Assembly: GCF_000271845.1 (NCBI RefSeq) | Contig: NZ_JH719395.1 | Coordinates: 339,011 to 403,010, forward strand | DNA length: 64,000 nt | Origin: Rhizobium leguminosarum bv. trifolii WSM2297 | GTDB lineage: Bacteria > Pseudomonadota > Alphaproteobacteria > Rhizobiales > Rhizobiaceae | Direction: 5' to 3' | In this document: piece by piece, positions 56,312 to 64,000 of the stretch | Layout: the number at the start of each line of letters is the position of its first letter | How positions within the stretch are numbered: the stretch's first letter is position 1 | The notes under the pieces: model-generated | The model's input: the letters and a program-made list of their open reading frames with translations, nothing else | Database searches by the model: none | What the model was told of the DNA's origin: nothing | Program-made: the position numbers and the translations under genes

Positions 56312-58729
56312 ATGACGAAGAAAACGTCTGTAGCGAGCAGTACTGCCTACCCTGTTCTGCCTTTGCGCGACATCGTGGTTTTCCCGCATATGATCGTGCC
56401 GCTGTTCGTCGGACGGGAAAAGTCGATCCGTGCGCTCGAAGAGGTCATGGGTTCCGACAAGCAGATCATGCTGGTCACGCAGATCAACGCCAGTGACGAC
56501 GATCCGGATCCCTCCGCGATCCACAAGGTCGGCACCGTGGCGAACGTATTGCAGCTGTTGAAGCTGCCTGATGGCACCGTCAAGGTTCTAGTCGAAGGCC
56601 GCGCCCGCGCCGAGATCGACACCTATACCAGCCGCGAGGATTTCTATGAGGCGCTCGGCCACGTGCTCGAGGAGCCGCATGACGATCCGGTCGAACTGGA
56701 AGCCTTGTCGCGTTCGGTCGTCTCCGAATTCGAAAGCTACGTGAAGCTCAACAAGAAGATTTCGCCGGAAGTGGTCGGTGCTGCCAGCCAGATCGACGAC
56801 TATTCCAAGCTCGCCGATACGGTCGCCTCGCATCTGTCGATCAAGATCACCGAGAAGCAGGAGATGCTGGAAACCACCAGCGTCAAGGCCCGCCTCGAAA
56901 AGGCGCTCGGCTTCATGGAAGGCGAGATTTCGGTCCTGCAGGTCGAAAAGCGCATCCGCTCGCGCGTCAAGCGCCAGATGGAGAAGACCCAGCGCGAATA
57001 TTACCTGAACGAGCAGATGAAGGCGATCCAGAAGGAACTCGGCGACGGCGAAGAAGGCCGTGACGAGATGAGCGAACTGGAAGAGCGCATCGCCAAGACC
57101 AAGCTGTCGAAGGAAGCCCGTGAAAAGGCCGATGCGGAGCTGAAAAAGCTGCGCCAGATGAGCCCGATGTCGGCTGAGGCCACCGTCGTGCGCAATTATC
57201 TGGATTGGCTGCTCGGTATCCCCTGGGGCAAGAAGTCGAAGATCAAGGCCGATCTCAACAATGCCGAGAAGATCCTCGAAGCCGATCACTTCGGTCTCGA
57301 CAAGGTCAAGGAGCGCATCGTCGAATATCTGGCCGTGCAGGCCCGTGCCACCAAGATCAAGGGCCCGATTCTCTGCCTCGTCGGCCCTCCGGGTGTCGGC
57401 AAGACCTCGCTCGCCCAGTCGATCGCCAAGGCGACCGGCCGTGAGTATGTCCGTATGGCGCTGGGCGGCGTTCGTGACGAAGCCGAAATCCGCGGTCATC
57501 GCCGCACCTATATAGGCTCGATGCCCGGCAAGGTCATCCAGTCGATGAAGAAGGCGAAGAAGTCCAACCCGCTGTTCCTGCTCGACGAGATCGACAAGCT
57601 CGGCCAGGACTATCGTGGCGATCCGTCTTCGGCCTTGCTCGAGGTGCTCGATCCGGCACAGAACTCGACCTTCATGGACCACTACCTGGAAGTCGAATAC
57701 GACCTGTCGGACGTGATGTTCATCACGACGGCGAATACGCTGAACATCCCGGCGCCGCTGATGGACCGCATGGAGATCATCCGTATCGCCGGCTACACCG
57801 AGGATGAAAAGCGCGAAATCGCCAAGCGGCACCTGCTGCCGAAGGCCATCAAGGAACATGCGTTGCAGCCGGAAGAATTCTCGGTCAGCGATGACGCCCT
57901 GATGGCGATCAGCCAGCAGTACACCCGGGAAGCCGGTGTGCGCAGCTTCGAACGCGAACTGATGAAGCTCGCCCGCAAGGCGGTCACCGAGATCATCAAG
58001 GGCAAGACGAAGTCCGTGCATGTGACGGCCGCCAACATCTCCGACTATCTGGGCGTTCCGCGCTTCCGCCATGGCGAAGCCGAGGGCGAGGATCAGGTCG
58101 GCGTTGTCACCGGTCTTGCCTGGACGGAAGTGGGCGGCGAACTGCTGACCATCGAAGGCGTGATGATGCCGGGCAAGGGCCGCATGACGGTCACCGGCAA
58201 TCTGAAGGAAGTCATGAAGGAATCGATCTCGGCAGCGGCATCCTATGTCCGCTCGCGCGCTGTCGATTTCGGTATCGAGCCGCCGCGCTTCGACAAGAGC
58301 GACATCCACGTGCACGTGCCGGAAGGCGCAACCCCGAAGGATGGGCCGTCGGCCGGCGTCGCCATGGCGACCGCGATCGTCTCGATCATGACCGGTATTC
58401 CGGTGAACAGGCACGTGGCGATGACCGGTGAAATCACCCTTCGCGGCCGTGTGCTGCCGATCGGCGGTCTCAAGGAAAAGCTGCTCGCAGCGCTTCGCGG
58501 TGGCATCAAGAAGGTGCTGATTCCGGAGGAAAACGCCAAGGACCTGGCGGAGATTCCGGATAACGTGAAGAACAGCATGGAGATCATCCCGGTGTCCCGC
58601 ATGGGCGAGGTGATCAAGCATGCGCTGATCCGGCGGCCGGAGCCGATTGAATGGGACGGCACGGTGGAAACGCCTGTCATCGCAACGGTCGAAGGCCTCG
58701 ACGAGACGGGCGCAACCATAGCGCATTGA
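56312..58729 (+). CDS. lon: ATP-dependent Lon protease
   Basis: An 805-aa cytosolic AAA+ serine protease. The N-terminal LON substrate domain (about 10-205: YPVLPLRDIVVFPHMIVPLF) is followed by a coiled segment, an ATPase with Walker A GPPGVGKTSL (about 358-367) and Walker B FLLDEIDKLG, and the protease with the catalytic Ser in PKDGPSAGV (about 679) and Lys in GGLKEKLLAALRGGIKKVL. ATG 56312 has GGAAAGGA upstream. The terminator at 58771-58804 follows. Lon also shapes exopolysaccharide regulation in rhizobia. Confidence 0.98.
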   Translation: MTKKTSVASSTAYPVLPLRDIVVFPHMIVPLFVGREKSIRALEEVMGSDKQIMLVTQINASDDDPDPSAIHKVGTVANVLQLLKLPDGTVKVLVEGRARAEIDTYTSREDFYEALGHVLEEPHDDPVELEALSRSVVSEFESYVKLNKKISPEVVGAASQIDDYSKLADTVASHLSIKITEKQEMLETTSVKARLEKALGFMEGEISVLQVEKRIRSRVKRQMEKTQREYYLNEQMKAIQKELGDGEEGRDEMSELEERIAKTKLSKEAREKADAELKKLRQMSPMSAEATVVRNYLDWLLGIPWGKKSKIKADLNNAEKILEADHFGLDKVKERIVEYLAVQARATKIKGPILCLVGPPGVGKTSLAQSIAKATGREYVRMALGGVRDEAEIRGHRRTYIGSMPGKVIQSMKKAKKSNPLFLLDEIDKLGQDYRGDPSSALLEVLDPAQNSTFMDHYLEVEYDLSDVMFITTANTLNIPAPLMDRMEIIRIAGYTEDEKREIAKRHLLPKAIKEHALQPEEFSVSDDALMAISQQYTREAGVRSFERELMKLARKAVTEIIKGKTKSVHVTAANISDYLGVPRFRHGEAEGEDQVGVVTGLAWTEVGGELLTIEGVMMPGKGRMTVTGNLKEVMKESISAAASYVRSRAVDFGIEPPRFDKSDIHVHVPEGATPKDGPSAGVAMATAIVSIMTGIPVNRHVAMTGEITLRGRVLPIGGLKEKLLAALRGGIKKVLIPEENAKDLAEIPDNVKNSMEIIPVSRMGEVIKHALIRRPEPIEWDGTVETPVIATVEGLDETGATIAH

Positions 58730-58770
58730 GCGGCCTCGGCCACATTTATGCCCCATTGGCTGAAAAGACG

Positions 58771-58804
58771 AAAAAAGGCTGGCGAAAACGCCAGCCTTTT
58801 TTGT
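58771..58804. terminator. Bidirectional terminator after lon
   Basis: AAAAAAGGCTGGCG (58771-58784) pairs with CGCCAGCCTTTTTT (58789-58802) around AAAA. The stem is GC-rich and the flanks give a U-run on either strand. Confidence 0.92.
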
Positions 58805-58935
58805 GAAAACGTCATGTAGACGCTTGCTTTTCCTTGATTTGCAGGGCTTTTGGGTTCCCGGCGGGCCTGATGAAACCTATTCTGCGCCTAGCTTACTTTT
58901 GAGTCGTTTCGTACCATTTAGAAAGGGGTGGAAAC

Positions 58936-59211
58936 ATGAACAAGAATGAACTCGTGTCCGCAGTCGCCGAAAAGGCAGGACTGACGAAGTCTGACGCGGC
59001 TTCCGCTGTTGACGCGGTTTTTGACGTTGTCCAGGGTGAACTCAAGAACAAGGGCGACATCCGCCTCGCAGGGTTCGGCAGCTTCACCGTTTCTCATCGT
59101 GCCGCATCGAAGGGCCGCAACCCGTCGACGGGCGCTGAAGTTGACATTCCGGCTCGCAACGTGCCGAAGTTCACGCCCGGCAAGGGCCTGAAGGACGCCG
59201 TCAACGGCTGA
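58936..59211 (+). CDS. hupB: DNA-binding protein HU (HRm/HupB)
   Basis: A 91-aa histone-like protein with the full HU fold: MNKNELVSAVAEKAGLTKSD, AGFGSFTVSHRAASKGRNPS (the beta-arm with RNPSTG) and a lysine-rich C-terminus. AGAAAGGGGTGGAAAC precedes the ATG. The lon-hupB order is conserved in alphaproteobacteria. Confidence 0.97.
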   Translation: MNKNELVSAVAEKAGLTKSDAASAVDAVFDVVQGELKNKGDIRLAGFGSFTVSHRAASKGRNPSTGAEVDIPARNVPKFTPGKGLKDAVNG

Positions 59212-59262
59212 TCTGAGATTATCCGCCAGCCGTAAACGAGACCGGCTGTGCAGGATTTGGGA

Positions 59263-59288
59263 GGGGTTCGGTTTGCCGGACCCCTTTT
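59263..59288 (+). terminator. Rho-independent terminator of hupB
   Basis: GGGGTTCGG (59263-59271) pairs with CCGGACCCC (59276-59284) around TTTG with one G-U pair, followed by TTTT. Confidence 0.8.
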
Positions 59289-59336
59289 GCTTTAGGACCC
59301 TTGCCGCCCCACGCGCTTTGATCTACGACTTTTCTG

Positions 59337-59477
59337 TTCTCAGGGCGGGGTGAAATTCCCCACCGGCGGTAAGGGTCTCGGCCCGAGCCCGCGAGCGCCT
59401 TCCCGAGCTCTGGCTAGGAGGGGTCAGCAGATCCGGTGTAATTCCGGAGCCGACGGTATAGTCCGGATGGTAGAGAA
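59337..59477 (+). promoter_or_regulatory. FMN riboswitch (RFN element)
   Basis: All conserved RFN blocks are present in order: closing arm TTCTC (59337-59341), CAGGGCGGGGTGAAATTCCC, CACCGGCGGTAAGG, GAGCCCGCGAGCG, GGGTCAGCAGATCCGGT, GTAATTCCGGAGCCGACGG, TATAGTCCGGATG and the closing arm GAGAA (59473-59477). It lies just before the ribN gene. FMN binding should lower expression of the transporter. The 59478-59573 stretch after it holds the expression platform, likely at the translational level. Confidence 0.96.
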
Positions 59478-59573
59478 TGAGCATGGCCGCGTGCGGGCAG
59501 GGGACTGCCGGCGTCGTGTGCCGTCGCCTCATGCGTCCTGATTTATGTTGGTCCCTAGTTGCGGATGAAGAGC

Positions 59574-60473
59574 ATGAATCAGAAATCCCTTGCAGCCTCG
59601 CAGTCCCGCGCCTTTGCCGGCGCCGCTTTCATGGTGCTTGGAGGTGTGGCCTTCTCGCTTCTTAACGTTGTCACCCAGTGGCTGACCATGAAGCTCGCCT
59701 TTCCCCCGGCCTCTGCCGCCTTCTGGCAATATGGCTTCGCCTTCCTTTTCTCCTTGCCCTTCCTGCGCAGGGTCGGCCTTTCCGCCATGCGCACCGATTA
59801 CCCATGGCGGCATGTCGTGCGCGTGGTCTTCGCCGCGCTCGGCGTCGAGGCCTGGGTGTCCGGCCTCGCTACGGTGCCGATCTGGCAGGCGATCGCCCTC
59901 GTCATGACCTCGCCCTTCTTCATCATTCTCGGCGCCCGGCTGTTCCTCGGCGAACGCGTTGGTCCCGCCCGCTGGACGGCGACCGGCGTCGGCTTTGCCG
60001 GAGCGATGATCATCCTGCAGCCGTGGTCGGACAGCTTCTCCTCTGCGGCGCTGTTGCCTATTCTCTCGGCGCTGCTCTGGGGCGCGTCGTCGCTGATCAC
60101 CAAGAACCTCACCAGCATCGAGAAGCCGGAGACGATCACCGTCTGGCTGCTGGTGCTGCTGACGCCGATCAATGGCGGGCTGGCGCTGGCGGCGGGCTTT
60201 GCCGTGCCGACGGGCGCAACGCTCGCGCTCTTCCTGCTGGCGGGCCTGCTGACGGTTGTGGCGCAATATCTGCTGACCCTTGCCTATGCCAGCGCCGATG
60301 CCGCCTACGTGCAGCCGTTCGACGACCTGAAGCTGCCGCTGAACGTACTCGCCGGCTGGCTGTTCTTCGGTTATGCGCCGGCCGGCTACCTCTGGCTCGG
60401 AGCGGCGCTGATTCTCTCCGCGTCGCTTTTCATCATGAGGAACGAGATGCGTCGGGAAAGGCAAGCTGCCTGA
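59574..60473 (+). CDS. ribN: Riboflavin transporter RibN (EamA family)
   Basis: A 299-aa inner-membrane protein with ten helices in two EamA repeats (FMVLGGVAFSLLNVVTQWLT and LLPILSALLWGASSLITKNL). The RibN family was defined in R. leguminosarum as an EamA-type riboflavin importer, and the FMN riboswitch directly upstream makes this assignment strong. The start is one of ATG 59574 or ATG 59565 in the same frame. It ends before a Pho-box-controlled gene on the same strand. Confidence 0.9.
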   Translation: MNQKSLAASQSRAFAGAAFMVLGGVAFSLLNVVTQWLTMKLAFPPASAAFWQYGFAFLFSLPFLRRVGLSAMRTDYPWRHVVRVVFAALGVEAWVSGLATVPIWQAIALVMTSPFFIILGARLFLGERVGPARWTATGVGFAGAMIILQPWSDSFSSAALLPILSALLWGASSLITKNLTSIEKPETITVWLLVLLTPINGGLALAAGFAVPTGATLALFLLAGLLTVVAQYLLTLAYASADAAYVQPFDDLKLPLNVLAGWLFFGYAPAGYLWLGAALILSASLFIMRNEMRRERQAA

Positions 60474-60498
60474 CGCGAAGCTTCTGAAATCTCGCGGG

Positions 60499-60516
60499 CT
60501 GTCATGTGTCTGTCAT
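60499..60516 (+). promoter_or_regulatory. Perfect Pho box
   Basis: CTGTCAT-GTGT-CTGTCAT at 60499-60516 matches the rhizobial PhoB site CTGTCAT-N4-CTGTCAT at all 14 positions. It lies 50 bp before the ATG of the phytase-like gene and 25 bp after the ribN stop. Confidence 0.88.
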
Positions 60517-60566
60517 CGCAGTCCCGCAAAAAACCTCTGTTCGATCTTTCGACATTGGGGGTTTCC

Positions 60567-62765
60567 ATGACAATTTCATCGCGCAAGGCAGCACTGGCTG
60601 CCGTGCTTCTCGCTTCCGTTGCCTTTCCGGCCGCCGCCGAACCGGTTTTCAACCGCATCGCCTCTTTCCCGGTCGCAGCGAACCTGCCGGCTGACAAGGA
60701 CAAGCTTTCGGTCACGTCGGCCGAAATCATCACCGCGACAGACGACGGCAACACGCTGATCTATAGCGACAGCCCGCTCGGCGCGATCGGCTTCATCGAC
60801 ATTACCGATGCCAAGGCTCCGAAGGCCGGCGGCGCGCTGATGATGGACGGTGAGCCGACATCGGTCACCTCGAGCGCCGGCAAGGCGCTGGTCGCCGTCA
60901 ACACTTCCGAGAGCAAGGCCAAGCCCTCGGGCCGCCTTGCGATCGTCGACGTGGCGACCAAGAAGATCGAAAACAGCTGCGATCTCGGCGGCCAGCCGGA
61001 TTCGATCGCGCTGAACAGGGACAAGACGCTCGGCACCATCGCGATCGAAAACGAACGCGATGAAGAGATCAATGACGGCAAGATCCCGCAGATGCCGGCC
61101 GGCGACCTCGTCGTCTTCCAGCTCAAGAACGGCACCGTCGATTGCGGCACGATCAAACACGTGGCGCTGACCGGCCTTGCCGGCGTCGCACTTGAGGATC
61201 CGGAGCCGGAATTCGTCGCCTTCAACGGCCTGAACGAAATCGCCCTGACGCTGCAGGAAAATAACGAGATTGTCATCATCGGCGCCAATACGGCCGCGGT
61301 GAAGACGCATTTCTCCGCCGGCAGCGTCGATCTCACCGGCATCGACACCAAGCGCGACGGCGCACTGAAATTCACCGGCGAGAAGAAGGCCGTTGCCCGA
61401 GAACCCGACGCCGTGAAATGGCTGGACGACAACCGTCTGGTCGTCGCCAATGAAGGCGACTACGAGGGCGGCTCGCGCGGCTTCACCATCTTCGACAAGA
61501 CGGGCAAGCTTCTCTACGAATCGGGCGCATCCTTCGAACGCGCCGTTGCCCATATCGGCCACTATCCGGAAAGCCGTTCGGGCTCGAAGGGCGTCGAGCC
61601 GGAAGGCCTCGAGGCAGCGAAGTTCGGTGAAGACCAGTATTTCTTCCTGCTCGCCGAGCGCGCCTCGGTCGTCGGCGTCTACAAGGATACTGGCGCCGAT
61701 CCCGAACTCGTGCAGCTTCTGCCGTCGGGGATTTCGCCGGAAGGCGCGATCGCACTTCCCCAGCGCAATCTCTTCGCCACCGCCAACGAACTCGACCTCG
61801 GCAAGGACGGCGGCACACGTTCGCATGTGATGATCTATGAGCGTGCGGAAGGCGAAAAGGCCTATCCGCAGATCGTCTCCGCCGACAAGGACGGCAATCC
61901 GATCGGCTTTGCAGCCCTTTCGGGTCTTGCCGCCGTTCCGGGCAAGCCGGGCATGCTCTATGCCGTCAGCGACAGCTTTCTCGGCTCGCAGCCGACGATC
62001 TACACGATCGATGCCAGCAAGAAGCCGGCGGTGATCACCGATGCCCTCGTCGTCAAGCGTGACGGTGCTCCGGCACAGAAGCTCGACATCGAAGGCATCG
62101 CCGCTGCCGCCGACGGCTCCTTCTGGCTCGCCTCGGAAGGCTACAGCGAGCGTCTGGTCCCGCACGCCCTCTACAACGTCAACGCCAAGGGCGACATCAA
62201 GGCCGAGATCGCCCTGCCGAAGGAACTCGCCGCCAACGAAATCCGCTACGGCTTCGAAGGCGTGACCATTGTCGGCACCGGCGACGACGCCATGCTCTGG
62301 ATGGCAGTCCAGCGCGAGTGGAATGACGACGAGAAGGGCTTCGTCAAGCTCGTCTCCTACAATCCGAAGAAGAAGGAATGGGGTGCGGTGCGCTATCCCC
62401 TCGACAAGACGGAAAACGGCTGGGTCGGTCTCTCGGAAATCTCCGCAGAGGGCGACAGCGTCTACATCATCGAGCGCGACAACCTCGTCGGTGATGCCGC
62501 CAGGCTGAAGAAGCTCTACAAGGTGGCGATCTCGGAGCTGAAGCCCGCCAAGCTCGGGACCGAACTGCCGGTCGTCAAGAAGACCGAAGCCCACGACTTC
62601 CTCGGCGAACTCAAGTCCGCGACCAACGGCTACGTACTCGACAAGCTCGAGGGCTTCACCTTCGACGCATCGGGCAAGCCCTACGCCGTCACCGACAATG
62701 ACGGCGTCAGCGACTCCTCCGGCGAGACCCTGTTCTTCCCGGTCGAACTGGATGCTACGAACTGA
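60567..62765 (+). CDS. Secreted phytase/esterase-like beta-propeller protein
   Basis: A 732-aa exported protein. The signal peptide is about residues 1-24 (ends AFPAAA). The N-terminal half is a YncE-like beta-propeller (for example EPTSVTSSAGKALVAVNTSE). The C-terminal half carries the phytase-esterase-like domain: PEGLEAAKFG, LSGLAAVPGKPGMLYAVSDS, LDIEGIAAAADGSFWLASEG and YGFEGVTIVGTGDD. The Pho box 50 bp upstream indicates PhoB control, so it probably releases phosphate from organic phosphates outside the cytoplasm. The catalytic residues and the exact ester are not clear. Confidence 0.85.
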   Translation: MTISSRKAALAAVLLASVAFPAAAEPVFNRIASFPVAANLPADKDKLSVTSAEIITATDDGNTLIYSDSPLGAIGFIDITDAKAPKAGGALMMDGEPTSVTSSAGKALVAVNTSESKAKPSGRLAIVDVATKKIENSCDLGGQPDSIALNRDKTLGTIAIENERDEEINDGKIPQMPAGDLVVFQLKNGTVDCGTIKHVALTGLAGVALEDPEPEFVAFNGLNEIALTLQENNEIVIIGANTAAVKTHFSAGSVDLTGIDTKRDGALKFTGEKKAVAREPDAVKWLDDNRLVVANEGDYEGGSRGFTIFDKTGKLLYESGASFERAVAHIGHYPESRSGSKGVEPEGLEAAKFGEDQYFFLLAERASVVGVYKDTGADPELVQLLPSGISPEGAIALPQRNLFATANELDLGKDGGTRSHVMIYERAEGEKAYPQIVSADKDGNPIGFAALSGLAAVPGKPGMLYAVSDSFLGSQPTIYTIDASKKPAVITDALVVKRDGAPAQKLDIEGIAAAADGSFWLASEGYSERLVPHALYNVNAKGDIKAEIALPKELAANEIRYGFEGVTIVGTGDDAMLWMAVQREWNDDEKGFVKLVSYNPKKKEWGAVRYPLDKTENGWVGLSEISAEGDSVYIIERDNLVGDAARLKKLYKVAISELKPAKLGTELPVVKKTEAHDFLGELKSATNGYVLDKLEGFTFDASGKPYAVTDNDGVSDSSGETLFFPVELDATN

Positions 62766-62769
62766 AAGC

Positions 62770-62812
62770 TGCCCCTCACCCTAACCCTCTCCCGTGAAAA
62801 CGGGGCGAGGGG
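62770..62812. repeat. Dispersed rhizobial palindromic repeat
   Basis: A CCCCTCACCCTAACCCTCTC-type stretch with GTGAAAACGGGGCGAGGGG after it, a form common between genes in Rhizobiales. The arms CCCCTC and GAGGGG are inverted. The rest of the 62766-62985 gap is GC-rich filler with no gene. Confidence 0.55.
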
Positions 62813-62985
62813 ACGTGCAAACGCGACGTTGAGATGGGGGAAGCCGGCGCGGCATGTCCCTTCGCCCCGCAGGCGGGGGTCCGAAGGACGGGTCGAGACC
62901 GGTGGCTCGACCCCGGTCGGTGGCGGCAGCCGGATGAGGGGCCGCTCTAGCCTTGCCGCAGCCCTAACAACAGCGCGCCCGAACT

Positions 62986-63972
62986 CTACCAGCGCTGATG
63001 CACATGCGGCGCGATCAGCCGGTCGTAGATCTCGCGCGTTGCCGCCATGACGTCGGCCGACAGCGGCGCGAGATCTGCGGCAGCCGCGTTGGCTCTCGCC
63101 TGCTCTCCATTGCGGGCGCCGGGGATGACCACGGTGATGGCTTCGGCCATCAGGATCCAGCGGAGCGCGAAGGCCGCCATCGTGGCGCCTGCGGGCACCA
63201 GCTTGCGCACCTCTTCCACCGCCTGCAGGCCGAGCTCGAAGGGCACGCCGGCAAAGGTCTCGCCGACATCGAAGGCTTCGCCGTTGCGGTTGAAATTGCG
63301 ATGGTCGTCGCTGGCAAAGTGCGTCTCCCGGGTGATCTTGCCGGAGAGAAGGCCGCTTGCCAGTGGCACGCGGGCGATGATCGCCACGTTCCTGCGGCGC
63401 GCTTCCTGGAAAAACAGGTGGTCGGGGCGCTGGCGGAAGATGTTGTAGATGATCTGAATGCTGACGACGCCGGGATATTCGATCGCCTTCAGCCCGTCCT
63501 CGACCTTTTCGACGCTGACGCCGTAGCCCTTGATCTTGCCGGCCTTCTGCAGGGTGTCGAGACTTTCGAAGACCTCGGGCTGGTAAAACACCTCGCGCGG
63601 CGGGCAGTGAAGCTGCACGAGGTCGAGGCTGTCGACGGCAAGGTTTTCAAGGCTGCGGTCGATGAAGCCTTCGAGATTAGGCTTGGTATAACCTTCGGCG
63701 ACATGCGGGTTGAGCCGGCGGCCCGCCTTGGTGGCGACCATCGGGCGTTCGCCGCCGCGCGTCTTCAGCACATCGGCGATGATCTTTTCCGAGCGGCCGT
63801 CGCCGTAGACGTCAGCCGTATCGATGAAGGTCATGCCGGCGTCGAGTGCGGCATTCAGCGCCGCGCGGCCGTCCGCTTCGCTGATATCACCCCATGAGCC
63901 CCCGATCTGCCAGGCGCCGAAGCCGACATTGGTGACGGTGAAGGGCATGCGGCCGAAAGCATGGTGTTTCAT
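62986..63972 (-). CDS. Aldo/keto reductase
   Basis: A 328-aa NADPH-dependent TIM-barrel oxidoreductase. The catalytic tetrad is present: Asp51 and Tyr56 in FIDTADVYG, Lys82 in VATKAG and His122 in LVQLHCPP. The cofactor end has PGARNGEQARANAAA. It resembles the IolS/PdxI-like group. ATG 63972 has GGGAG upstream; TTG 63987 is less likely. The substrate is unknown. Sequence beyond it to 64000 is its 5' flank. Confidence 0.92.
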   Translation of the reverse strand: MKHHAFGRMPFTVTNVGFGAWQIGGSWGDISEADGRAALNAALDAGMTFIDTADVYGDGRSEKIIADVLKTRGGERPMVATKAGRRLNPHVAEGYTKPNLEGFIDRSLENLAVDSLDLVQLHCPPREVFYQPEVFESLDTLQKAGKIKGYGVSVEKVEDGLKAIEYPGVVSIQIIYNIFRQRPDHLFFQEARRRNVAIIARVPLASGLLSGKITRETHFASDDHRNFNRNGEAFDVGETFAGVPFELGLQAVEEVRKLVPAGATMAAFALRWILMAEAITVVIPGARNGEQARANAAAADLAPLSADVMAATREIYDRLIAPHVHQRW

Positions 63973-64000
63973 GAGAAATTCTCCCAATGCATGTTGCCGG

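Noticed and set aside
56588..58756. A 722-codon minus-strand frame opposite lon
   Set aside because: Lon is unmistakable on the plus strand; the antisense frame has no family features.

Overview
The window looks like a chromosomal segment of a fast-growing root-nodule alphaproteobacterium close to Rhizobium etli or R. leguminosarum. The reasons are high-GC coding sequence throughout, a rhizobial-type cellulose (bcs/cel) operon, a polar-polysaccharide-like cluster, DUF1127/DUF982/DUF2842 proteins, the clpP-clpX-lon-hupB block typical of alphaproteobacteria, and an FMN-riboswitch-controlled ribN. Nothing looks like a large recent island. No transposase, integrase or CRISPR array was seen.

Layout. 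1-8304: end of a gene upstream of bcsA (possibly bcsN), then overlapping bcsA-bcsB-bcsZ and a TPR protein (cellulose synthesis). 8.4-11.8 kb: HAD phosphatase, tRNA-Pro(GGG), methyltransferase and small orphan genes. 11.8-19.1 kb: a carbohydrate locus with a ROK repressor, an (alpha/alpha)6-barrel glycosidase-like enzyme, a GNAT acetyltransferase, and an ABC importer (binding protein plus two permeases, no ATPase). 19.1-27.4 kb: polysaccharide assembly and export cluster (O-antigen-ligase/Wzy-like, initiating sugar-phosphate transferase, GT4, Wza-like lipoprotein, Wzc-like co-polymerase, CelD-like acyltransferase). 27.5-31.7 kb: DUF2842 protein, heme A synthase, and a probable speB-argC-tauE unit. 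31.9-33.3 kb: a CmlA/FloR-type phenicol exporter preceded by a nine-codon leader peptide and alternative hairpins. 33.5-46.4 kb: housekeeping and accessory genes (acyltransferase, rpsI/rplM, LysR, ECHDC3-like crotonase, EamA, CoA-binding protein, metZ, APH-like kinase, cupin, GGDEF-EAL protein). 46.7-50.6 kb: a pstSCAB phosphate importer behind a Pho box, with pstC frameshifted and no phoU/phoB following. 50.6-53.3 kb: cytochrome P450 and a diguanylate cyclase. 53.6-59.2 kb: clpP, clpX, lon, hupB. 59.3-64 kb: FMN riboswitch-ribN, a phytase/esterase-like secreted protein behind a perfect Pho box, a dispersed repeat and an aldo/keto reductase.

Functional themes. Surface attachment is well represented: cellulose synthase with a c-di-GMP-binding PilZ domain, a second polysaccharide system, and two c-di-GMP turnover proteins. 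Phosphate starvation links pstSCAB and the phytase-like gene through matching Pho boxes. Proteostasis genes carry candidate heat-shock (RpoH) promoters.

The most striking item is the region at 33094-33239, upstream of the CmlA-like exporter. It has a leader peptide with 6 of 9 residues identical to the integron cmlA leader as I recall it, an 11-bp hairpin starting right after its stop codon, and a competing 12-bp hairpin. A third pairing covers the exporter start codon. Together they suggest chloramphenicol-inducible translational attenuation in a chromosomal rhizobial gene.
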